Shown here piece after piece: positions 18,621-25,431 of a stretch of 64,000 nucleotides of DNA. Both the position numbers and the translations under genes were made by a program. The stretch's first letter is position 1; each line of letters opens with the position of its first letter. The DNA is from Prevotella sp. GTDB lineage: Bacteria > Bacteroidota > Bacteroidia > Bacteroidales > Bacteroidaceae. The notes below the pieces were generated by a model. The model ran no database searches. It was not told the origin of the DNA and saw nothing but the letters and a program-made list of their open reading frames with translations. The stretch spans positions 40,784 to 104,783 of the forward strand of contig JAFUFJ010000019.1 in assembly GCA_017469955.1 (NCBI GenBank), in the 5' to 3' direction.

Positions 18621-18729
18621 ATCTTTTCTCAGGAAAACCAGACGACATTTTCTGGCAGATTGGGCTGGATTTTCTGTCAGACTGATAACCTTTCTCAGGA
18701 AAACCAGGTTGATTTCTCAGGACGAAAGG
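18621..18729. repeat. Short degenerate ~22-nt-phased repeat between ychF and lgt
   Basis: TTTCTCAGGAAAACCAG occurs twice, and related TTTTCTGGCAG, TTTTCTGTCAG and TTTCTCAGGA segments fill the space at 21-24 nt steps, five in all. The spacing resembles the five-unit elements but the triplet words do not match well. Confidence 0.45.
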
Positions 18730-18730
18730 A

Positions 18731-19831
18731 TTAAACATTGAAGCGGAAATGCATGATGTCTCCGTCTTGAACGATATAGTCCTTGCCTTCAATGCCCATT
18801 TTTCCGGCTTCTTTCACTGCTGCTTCCGACCCATAGGCGATGTAGTCGTCATACTTGATGACCTCGGCTCTGATGAATCCTTTTTCGAAATCAGTATGAA
18901 TAACGCCTGCACACTGCGGAGCTTTCCATCCCTTTTTGTATGTCCAGGCTTTCACTTCCATCTCACCTGCCGTGATAAACGTTTCGAGATTGAGCAGGGA
19001 ATAGGCTTTCTTGATGAGTCTGTTAACGCCACTTTCCTCGAGACCTAACTCTTCGAGAAACAGTTGTTTATCCTCATAACTCTCCAGTTCGGCGATGTCT
19101 TCTTCGGTCTTTGCGGCGATGATCATCATCTCTGCACCCTCTTCACGGGCCAGTTCCTCCACCTTTTTGGTCATCTCGTTGCCGTTTTTTGCTTCTGATT
19201 CACCGACATTACAGACATATAACACGGGCTTTGAGGTTAAGAGAAATAGGTTGCGTGCAGCATCTATTTCGTCCTTGGTTTCAAAGGAAACAACTCGTGC
19301 ATTCTTACCTTTCTCGAGCACATCCCTATACGATTCGAGCACGTTGGCTAAGATTTTAGCCTCTTTATTGCCGGCAGCTGCGGCCTTCTGTACTTTGGTA
19401 AGTTGCCCTTCTATGGTCTCAAGATCCTTGAGTTGCAGCTCGGTGTCAATGATTTCTTTGTCGCGAATAGGGTCAATAGTGCCGTCGACGTGGGTGATAT
19501 TGTCGTCTTCGAAGCACCTAAGCACATGGATAATAGCGTCAGTTTCACGGATATTCCCGAGGAATTTGTTGCCCAGTCCCTCCCCTTTTGAGGCACCTTT
19601 CACGAGTCCTGCGATATCGACTATCTCGCACGTTGCTGGCACAATACGACCAGGATGCACGAGTTCAGCGAGCTTTGTCAGTCGCTCGTCAGGGACAGTT
19701 ATGACGCCTACGTTGGGCTCTATTGTACAGAAAGGAAAGTTTGCCGCTTGTGCTTTAGCGCTTGACAAACAATTGAACAGTGTAGACTTACCTACGTTTG
19801 GCAGGCCTACAATACCACATTTTAATGCCAT
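18731..19831 (-). CDS. ychF: Redox-regulated ATPase YchF (Obg-like)
   Basis: 366 residues, the normal length. G1 is GLPNVGKSTLFNCLS at the N-terminus, followed by NFPFCTIEPNVGVITVPD (switch I) and DIAGLVKGASKGEGLGN (G3). The base-recognition motif is CNVGE, i.e. NxxE rather than NKxD, which fits ATP preference in YchF. A coiled-coil region and a TGS domain follow, ending near the C-terminus in DGDIMHFRFNV. It associates with ribosomes and takes part in stress responses. A duplicated promoter array lies upstream. Confidence 0.97.
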   Translation of the reverse strand: MALKCGIVGLPNVGKSTLFNCLSSAKAQAANFPFCTIEPNVGVITVPDERLTKLAELVHPGRIVPATCEIVDIAGLVKGASKGEGLGNKFLGNIRETDAIIHVLRCFEDDNITHVDGTIDPIRDKEIIDTELQLKDLETIEGQLTKVQKAAAAGNKEAKILANVLESYRDVLEKGKNARVVSFETKDEIDAARNLFLLTSKPVLYVCNVGESEAKNGNEMTKKVEELAREEGAEMMIIAAKTEEDIAELESYEDKQLFLEELGLEESGVNRLIKKAYSLLNLETFITAGEMEVKAWTYKKGWKAPQCAGVIHTDFEKGFIRAEVIKYDDYIAYGSEAAVKEAGKMGIEGKDYIVQDGDIMHFRFNV

Positions 19832-19862
19832 GTTTCTTTATAAAGAATTTGTTTCTTGCTTG

Positions 19863-19870
19863 CAAAGTTA
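19863..19870 (-). promoter_or_regulatory. Proximal promoter -7 box for ychF
   Basis: The minus strand reads TAACTTTG, 31 nt before the ATG. A second identical box is at 19951-19958. Confidence 0.75.
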
Positions 19871-19990
19871 CGCAAAAACGAGTGCAATGCAAAAGAAAAG
19901 CGAATGATTTTTCTTTTCATTGCCGAGTGCAAAGTAATTTCGGTGATAGCCAAAGTTACGCAAAAACGCGGGCAATGCAAAGGAAAAGCC
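19863..19990 (-). repeat. Promoter-bearing repeat upstream of ychF
   Basis: Read on the minus strand, CTTTTCYTTTGCATTGC plus a CGTTTTTGCGTAACTTTG segment occurs twice, 88 bp apart. In both, TTTG lies 19 nt before the TAACTTTG box. CTCGGCAAT between them is shared with the ruvB promoter repeat. Confidence 0.7.
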
Positions 19991-20076
19991 GAAGTTTTTA
20001 AATTTTCACGGCTGAGACTGCAGGTCTTTGGAATCGGCCGAACTTGGGCAATGCACAGATGAATCCCCGTTGCGGG

Positions 20077-20880
20077 TCAGCTCTTTTTCCGGATGTCTGA
20101 CGGTGACATTCCGAGATATTTCTGCACGAAGCGCGAGAAGTAGGACATGCTTGAGAAGTTGAACTGGCTGGCAATGTCTGAAAGCGAGAGCGTTTTTTCC
20201 TTCAGCTGGTTGTTGATGTCGATGATGGTAAAGCGGTTTATCCAGTAAGCAGCCGGCTGTCCGCTGACGAGACAGGTCACCTCTGAGAGGTATTTTGGCG
20301 TGATAAACAGCTTGTCGGCATAGTATCCCACGTGGCGTTCCTTGCGGTATATGCCTGTTTCGAGTAGTCTTAGAAAGCTGTTCATCAGGTTGTTGGCGCG
20401 CTCAGAGACCAGCATTTTGTCGTTGATGCGTCGGTGAAATTCGAAGAAGTCGATATACATCACCTGCAGAAGGTTGATGAGAATATCGCGGAAGAAATAC
20501 TTGTCTTCGTCCTGAAGTCTTCTCTCCAGCTGGCTGATGTCGTTGTTCAGCAGGTCGTGTTCCTCAGGTAGCAGGGGCATGATGGGGTTGTTGTAGAGCG
20601 AGATGGCTCCTTTTATGTGATAGTTGTTGGTGGGAGTCGACTCTTGAATCAGTTCGGGAGAGACGTAGACCACTCGAGCCATGAAGTCGTGAGAGGGCTG
20701 AATGTCGGTGACGAGTCGGTTGGCAATAATGATCATACTGTCACCGACATTCAGCGTAAAGGGCTGCCCGTTGAACAAGAACCGGCACATTCCACCATTG
20801 CATACCACGTGCGAATAGTACATCCGCAGTGCTTCAGACGTCAGTCTTCCGAGGTGGTTGTCGATGATGATCTCGTCCAT
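20077..20880 (-). CDS. AraC-family transcriptional regulator
   Basis: 267 residues. The N-terminal ~150 form a cupin-like sensing domain (GGMCRFLFNGQPFTLNVGDSMIIIANR). The last ~100 are the two-HTH AraC domain: HVGYYADKLFITPKYLSEVTCLVSG, then LSLSDIASQFNFSSMSYFSRFVQKYLGMSPSDIRK. The ligand is unknown. It begins 15 nt downstream of the acyltransferase gene on the same strand and is probably co-transcribed with it; whether it controls that gene or others cannot be told. Confidence 0.92.
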   Translation of the reverse strand: MDEIIIDNHLGRLTSEALRMYYSHVVCNGGMCRFLFNGQPFTLNVGDSMIIIANRLVTDIQPSHDFMARVVYVSPELIQESTPTNNYHIKGAISLYNNPIMPLLPEEHDLLNNDISQLERRLQDEDKYFFRDILINLLQVMYIDFFEFHRRINDKMLVSERANNLMNSFLRLLETGIYRKERHVGYYADKLFITPKYLSEVTCLVSGQPAAYWINRFTIIDINNQLKEKTLSLSDIASQFNFSSMSYFSRFVQKYLGMSPSDIRKKS

Positions 20881-20895
20881 ACAGGAGCGCTTTTC

Positions 20896-22002
20896 TTATC
20901 CGACAATGTATTTGCTGCCGGGAATGAGGCTGATGAGCTTGGTCGTTATGGCGCAGCACACGAATGTGAGCAAGGCAATAACGGGAATGCAAAGGCTGAC
21001 AGGCAGCAGGGGACTGGCGGGGTTGCCGGCTATCAATGCGCTTGCAATGGGAGCCAGGAAGAACAGATGCATCAGATACATGCCGAACGAGAGTTTCGAA
21101 AGCGACGTGACAAGGGCAGGAGCCTTGGGCTGATTGATGGCAGAAAAGACGACGAAAAGGCCGAAAGTTGCCAGCAGAACGTTAGGAGTACAGAACTCCC
21201 ACGACCACTCTAATGCGGGAGTTTCGATAAGGTTGCCGGGCACTCCTTTCCACCAAAAACTCCAAGCAGTGAACGTTGCGCCTATCAGGAAGCAGAGCAG
21301 TCCCGTCGTGATGCGTCGCTTTTGCGACCACTTCAGGTGAACTCTTATGTAGTGAGCCAGCACCAGATATCCTAAATAGCCTGAGCAATACCAGAAGAGC
21401 GAGTACTGGTTCCAGAAGCATTCGCCCCACAGTTCGGGCGACACAAAGCGGTGAAGCCACGGCGTCAAGGTGGTGAAGGCGAAGATGGAGATGAAGATGA
21501 GTTCTTCTTTTGCCGTCGACTTCTCGAGCCAAGGCGACACGACTGGTATGATGAGATAGAGGCTAATGAGCGGATACATGAACCACAGGTGGCCCGCCAT
21601 CGACGGGAAATTGAACGGCAACAGCTTCAAGTCTGCCATTGATTGCTCCCAAGTCATGCCGCCCCATGCCAACGGAAGAAACGTGTAAAGCAGCATGAAG
21701 CAGATGAAAGGAGGCAGTATTCGCTTGAACCGACGGCGGTAGAACTGGGTCATTGTCTGCCCATCGCGCATGGGAACAAGCAGGAAAGCCGACACAATCA
21801 TGAACAAAGGTACGGCAGTCCGGCTGACGCCTCCGTCCCAGAAGGCCACCCAGAAGCGGTTGCTTTCGTTGGCAAGCATCGACATGTTGCCGGCAAGTCC
21901 CGACGAGTCGGCACCGTAAAAATTCTCACTTGCATGGACAAGCATCACCATAAAGCATGCCACCACGCGGATGTAGTCTACAAAAGGAATGCGATCTTTC
22001 AT
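20896..22002 (-). CDS. Acyltransferase-3 family membrane protein
   Basis: 368 residues from the ATG at 22002, chosen because the promoter box at 22029-22036 lies inside a longer open frame. About ten hydrophobic helices are present. The Acyl_transf_3 hallmarks are DRIPFVDYIRVVACFMVMLVHASE at the start (conserved catalytic-type His), then SRTAVPLFMIVSAFLL and RRFKRILPPF. Members transfer acetyl or other acyl groups to sugars of cell-surface polysaccharide or peptidoglycan. The acceptor is unknown. It is followed directly by an AraC regulator. Confidence 0.88.
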   Translation of the reverse strand: MKDRIPFVDYIRVVACFMVMLVHASENFYGADSSGLAGNMSMLANESNRFWVAFWDGGVSRTAVPLFMIVSAFLLVPMRDGQTMTQFYRRRFKRILPPFICFMLLYTFLPLAWGGMTWEQSMADLKLLPFNFPSMAGHLWFMYPLISLYLIIPVVSPWLEKSTAKEELIFISIFAFTTLTPWLHRFVSPELWGECFWNQYSLFWYCSGYLGYLVLAHYIRVHLKWSQKRRITTGLLCFLIGATFTAWSFWWKGVPGNLIETPALEWSWEFCTPNVLLATFGLFVVFSAINQPKAPALVTSLSKLSFGMYLMHLFFLAPIASALIAGNPASPLLPVSLCIPVIALLTFVCCAITTKLISLIPGSKYIVG

Positions 22003-22028
22003 AGTTTTCCGGTTTGATTTTCTGGCTG

Positions 22029-22036
22029 CAAAGATA
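22029..22036 (-). promoter_or_regulatory. Promoter -7 box for acyltransferase-araC
   Basis: The minus strand reads TATCTTTG, 26 nt before the ATG at 22002. Confidence 0.7.
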
Positions 22037-22124
22037 CGCATAATCGGCAAGAGCAGCAAGCAAAAACCGTAAAAAGTGAAAATCATTCCGCCAAATGAAT
22101 AACATGATTTGCCGTTTTCTGTCG

Positions 22125-22132
22125 TAACTTTG
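22125..22132 (+). promoter_or_regulatory. Promoter -7 box for the flavodoxin gene
   Basis: TAACTTTG, 26 nt before the ATG at 22159. It is divergent from the acyltransferase promoter, 88 nt away. Confidence 0.7.
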
Positions 22133-22158
22133 CACCGAATTTAGACAACATCTCTGAA

Positions 22159-22779
22159 ATGAAACATCTAAAAACCATCGTCGCCTCGCTGGCACTGCTG
22201 GTCTCGACGGCCTGCAACGGCAGCAAAAGCGGCGCAGAAACAGAAGCAAAGACAATGGAAAAGACAGGAAAGACTTTGGTGGTTTTCTTCTCTCATGCAG
22301 GCGAAAACTACAGTGTTGGCAACATCCCCGTGGGCAATACCAAGATTGTTGCCGACTACATCTCGGAGCTGACCGGCGCCGATCAGTTTGAGATTGTGGC
22401 CGACAAAGACTACGACATGCCCTACATGCAGCTCATCGAGGTGGCCAAGCAGGAGACAAGAGACGGCGAACTGCCGGCATATCAGGGCGAAGTGAAGAAT
22501 ATCGACGACTACGATACGGTCATCATCGGCGGGCCTATATGGTGGGGAACCTATCCACAGGTGATGTTCACCTTCTTCCGCGACTACGACCTCAACGGCA
22601 AAACAGTCATACCATTCTCGACACATGAGGGCAGCGGACTGGGTTCTGTAGTGGACGATGTCAGAGAAGCCTTCCCCGAAGCCGCCGTCAAAGGCCAGTT
22701 CAGCATCTACGGACATGAGGTGCGTTCGGGTAAGTCGAAGGTCGAAAAGTGGCTCAAAGGCCTCGGACTCGTGAAGTAA
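22159..22779 (+). CDS. Flavodoxin-domain lipoprotein
   Basis: 206 residues. The signal ends LVSTAC (lipobox, Cys ~19), so this flavodoxin is exported and lipid-anchored rather than cytoplasmic. The flavodoxin fold follows: TLVVFFSHAGENYSVG (phosphate-binding region), IGGPIWWGTYPQVMFTFF, and VIPFSTHEGSGLGSVVDD. It binds FMN and probably takes part in an extracytoplasmic electron transfer or quinone-reduction reaction; the partner is unknown. Repeat copy 4 begins 9 nt after its stop, and the decarboxylase-cupin gene follows on the same strand. Confidence 0.88.
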   Translation: MKHLKTIVASLALLVSTACNGSKSGAETEAKTMEKTGKTLVVFFSHAGENYSVGNIPVGNTKIVADYISELTGADQFEIVADKDYDMPYMQLIEVAKQETRDGELPAYQGEVKNIDDYDTVIIGGPIWWGTYPQVMFTFFRDYDLNGKTVIPFSTHEGSGLGSVVDDVREAFPEAAVKGQFSIYGHEVRSGKSKVEKWLKGLGLVK

Positions 22780-22788
22780 ACACCGCGA

Positions 22789-22898
22789 GAAAGCTATCCT
22801 TTCAGGGTCAGAAGTCTATGGGTTCTGCCTGAGAAACGATAGCTTTCTGGCCCATAACCCTATGACTTCTGGGGCTAAACCCTTAGCTTTCTCAGCGT
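22789..22898. repeat. Five-unit 22-bp repeat element, copy 4
   Basis: 5 x 22 bp. Triplet pairs are AGC...CCT, GTC...GGG, ACG...GCT, CCC...GAC, CCC...GCT. U2 and U4 pair fully (GTC/GGG against CCC/GAC). It begins 9 nt after the flavodoxin stop. Confidence 0.9.
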
Positions 22899-22970
22899 CA
22901 ACCCTCAACCACGCACACCATCATCGGCACTCTTGAGAGCCGCTACCCCACCCTTTCAAACAGAAACAAT

Positions 22971-24008
22971 ATGGAAAACATCCTTACTTTGTCACAACAA
23001 CACCTCGTCGCCATAGCCTGTCTTGAGGCAAAAGGCGACCAGAAGGCACTGGCCAGGCTCATCAATGACGGCCTCGACCACGGGCTTACCGTCTCTGAAA
23101 TCAAGGAGGCTCTCGCCCAGCTTTATGCCTATACTGGCTTTCCAAGGAGCCTGAACGCCCTCGCAACCCTGCAGCAAGTGCTCGGCCAGCGTGAGGCCGG
23201 CGGACGTGAAACCGAACAAGGGACCGACGCTTCGCCCCTCAGTCCCGGCTACAACGCCCTCCGTCAAGGCACAGAAGTACAGACACGTCTCACCGGCAAA
23301 CCTTTCGACTATCACTTTTCACCCTCGACCGACTACTACCTGAAGGCTCACCTTTTCGGCGATATTTTCGCCCGCGACAACCTCACTTTTGCCCAGCGCG
23401 AACTGGTGACCGTAGGGGCTTTAAGCGGACTTGAGGGCGTCGAACCGCAGTTGAAGGCCCACATCGCGGGTGCCCGCAACATGGGTTTGACCGATGAAGA
23501 GATACACTGCCTGCCCATGACGCTCGCCGCATTAGTGGGCGAAACGGAAGCCTTCAGGGCCGCAAAAGCCATCGCCGAGGTCTATGGAGAGCCGTTCGGC
23601 GAGGGACGTCCCGTAGACTTCACGGTGTGGCCGAAGGGCAGTTTCAATGCAGCTTACGCACAGTTCTTCACAGGAAACAGCTATCTGGCGTCCCTCGATG
23701 CTGAGCATGGCGGACCGGTCAACGTAACCTTCGAGCCCAGATGCCGCAACAACTGGCACATCCACCATAAGGCCACACAGGTGCTTGTCTGCGTGTCGGG
23801 TCGGGGATGGTATGTCGAAGAGGGCAAGGAGCCTCGAGAGATGAGGCCGGGAACGGTGGTGCCCATTCCCGCCGAAGCCAAGCATTGGCACGGAGCAGCA
23901 CGCGACTCCTGGTTCCAACACCTCACCTATATGACGCAGGCCGGGCAGGACTCGTCGACAGAATGGCTGGAACCTGTGGCCGACAGCGACTACGACTTAC
24001 TGCCGTAA
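22971..24008 (+). CDS. Double carboxymuconolactone decarboxylase-like domain fused to a cupin
   Basis: 345 residues, cytoplasmic. CMD-like helical domain 1 spans about residues 10-75 (IKEALAQLYAYTGFPRSLNAL). Domain 2 spans about 115-210 (FAQRELVTVGALSGLEGVEPQLKAHI, then NMGLTDEEIHCLPMTLAALVG). A C-terminal cupin spans about 240-330, with NNWHIHHKATQVLVCVSGRG and AEAKHWHGA metal-ligand histidines; the usual Glu is Gln. The CxxC of AhpD-type peroxidase members is absent from both CMD domains, so a redox role is unlikely. The substrate is unknown. Its neighbour is a flavodoxin, a pairing that fits quinone- or aldehyde-type metabolism only by inference. Confidence 0.85.
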   Translation: MENILTLSQQHLVAIACLEAKGDQKALARLINDGLDHGLTVSEIKEALAQLYAYTGFPRSLNALATLQQVLGQREAGGRETEQGTDASPLSPGYNALRQGTEVQTRLTGKPFDYHFSPSTDYYLKAHLFGDIFARDNLTFAQRELVTVGALSGLEGVEPQLKAHIAGARNMGLTDEEIHCLPMTLAALVGETEAFRAAKAIAEVYGEPFGEGRPVDFTVWPKGSFNAAYAQFFTGNSYLASLDAEHGGPVNVTFEPRCRNNWHIHHKATQVLVCVSGRGWYVEEGKEPREMRPGTVVPIPAEAKHWHGAARDSWFQHLTYMTQAGQDSSTEWLEPVADSDYDLLP

Positions 24009-24049
24009 GGGGCGGCTCTCTGAGGCACAACCGAAGGCAGACAACAGGA

Positions 24050-24100
24050 AAACGGAGACGAACGGGCCCCAGACAGGCCGACGCTCGTCTCCGTTTTTGT
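24050..24100 (+). terminator. Intrinsic terminator after the CMD-cupin gene
   Basis: AACGGAGACGA pairs perfectly with TCGTCTCCGTT around a GC-rich loop and is followed by TTTTTG. A strong Rho-independent terminator. Confidence 0.88.
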
Positions 24101-24123
24101 GGTTATAGTCTGACCGAAACCGG

Positions 24124-25026
24124 CTAATAACGAATCTCGTTGGGAAACTCGTTGAGTGCGATGTACTCGAACTCGTAGCGGTCGGGGTAGACCTTGACGA
24201 GGTTCATGCCGTGGAATCCGCCCAGCTGACGTCCCACTGCTCCGCACGTCACCATGTCAAGCTCGCCGTCTTTGGCCACGAACTGGTTGTGCTTATGCCC
24301 GCAGAATACGGCATTGACACCATACCGCTTGAACATATTGACATAGTCGCGACGCACGGAAGGCTGAATGGTGAAGTAGTCTTCAGGCTCGTCAATCGAC
24401 TTCAGGAAGAAGGGAATATGGGTGAAAAGGAAGATGAACCGGCAGTTCTGGGCGCCCTTCAACTCTTCCTCAAGCCACTCTCGTTGCTCTCTTTCCTGCT
24501 CTTTTGCCTTGTCGCCAAGCCAGAGAAGCATGGTGTTGATGCCGATGAACGCGCAACGTTCGTGGCGGAAAGAGAAGCGGTCGGGGCCGAAATGCGTGGC
24601 ATAATAGTCAGTGTCCTCGGGCTCAACCGAACGGAAATCGTGGTTGCCGGGCACCATATATACCCTTGTTGCGGGGCTGATCATCGACACATATCGCTTG
24701 TAGAGCATCGTTTCATTGATGTCTCGGCGGTGGTGAAAATAGTCGCCTGTGCCGATGACAAACGGCGGACGCAGCTGGTTGATGATGTCGACGGCCTTGC
24801 CCATGAGCTCCTCTTCGGGGCGCGTGTTGTGCTTGTCTTCGTCAGTAAAGCCAAACTGGGGGTCGCTATACTGGATGAAGCAGAACGGCTTGCGACAGGC
24901 TTTCTTCGCTGAACGCTCAGGCTTCTCGCCGTCGACAAGCGTCTTTGCCACCATCTCGGGTGCAACACTCAGGCCTGCAACTCCCAGCAAGCCCGACTTT
25001 AAAAACTCTCTGCGTGTGATGTCCAT
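24124..25026 (-). CDS. CPPED1-like calcineurin-type phosphoesterase with Tat-like signal
   Basis: 300 residues. The N-terminus MDITRREFLKSGLLGVAGLSV carries a twin-arginine motif (RREFLK) and a hydrophobic stretch. The metallophosphoesterase motifs are SDPQFGF (D-x-Q in place of D-x-H, as in the CPPED1/CSTP1 branch), GTGDYFHH, GNHDF, a THIP-type His, and GHKHN. It should hold a dinuclear metal centre and act on phosphoprotein or phosphomonoester substrates outside the cytoplasm. It has its own promoter and converges on the CMD-cupin gene across a strong terminator. Confidence 0.85.
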   Translation of the reverse strand: MDITRREFLKSGLLGVAGLSVAPEMVAKTLVDGEKPERSAKKACRKPFCFIQYSDPQFGFTDEDKHNTRPEEELMGKAVDIINQLRPPFVIGTGDYFHHRRDINETMLYKRYVSMISPATRVYMVPGNHDFRSVEPEDTDYYATHFGPDRFSFRHERCAFIGINTMLLWLGDKAKEQEREQREWLEEELKGAQNCRFIFLFTHIPFFLKSIDEPEDYFTIQPSVRRDYVNMFKRYGVNAVFCGHKHNQFVAKDGELDMVTCGAVGRQLGGFHGMNLVKVYPDRYEFEYIALNEFPNEIRY

Positions 25027-25085
25027 ATCGTCAACATTAGGCGTGTAGGCAAGCAGTTTACACTTGAATCCTGCCTGCAGTGGTG

Positions 25086-25093
25086 CAAAGATA
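25086..25093 (-). promoter_or_regulatory. Promoter -7 box for the phosphoesterase gene
   Basis: The minus strand reads TATCTTTG, 59 nt before the ATG at 25026. Confidence 0.7.
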
Positions 25094-25285
25094 GCGATTT
25101 ATTTCTGTAAACCACTCGTTTTTCACGGAAAAAACAAGCACGAAACCATTTTGACAGGCATGAGCTTCTCTCTGGAAAGCCAGTGCAAAAACGCCCAGCT
25201 CCCCTACCCTTCTGCCGCCGTCAACTCTCCTTTCTGGCTGGAGACCCGAAGCTTCGTCTTGCACAGTCGGCCCGTCATACATCAA

Positions 25286-25395
25286 GAAAGCTATCCTTTC
25301 AGCCCCAGAAGTCTATGGGTTCTGGGCGAGAAAGGTTAGGTTTCTCAGGCATAACTCTTAGACTTCTGGGGCTGAAAGGATAGCTTTCTCGGCAA
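25286..25395. repeat. Five-unit 22-bp repeat element, copy 5
   Basis: 5 x 22 bp, ending 36 nt beyond the polA stop. Triplet pairs are AGC...CCT, GTC...GGG, AGG...GGT, CTC...GAC, AGG...GCT. U1 and U5 are exact reverse complements in both words, and the spacers AGCCCCA/TGGGGCT pair, giving the best outer stem of the set. Confidence 0.92.
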
Positions 25396-25431
25396 GTCTC
25401 TGACGGCTTGCCGAAGGTTTTCCTCAGACAA

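Larger units (their letters stand above)
25027..25431. other. Intergenic region between phosphoesterase and polA
   Basis: No gene is seen. It holds the phosphoesterase promoter and repeat copy 5. The ~190 nt between them (25094-25285) show no recognisable signal. Confidence 0.75.
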
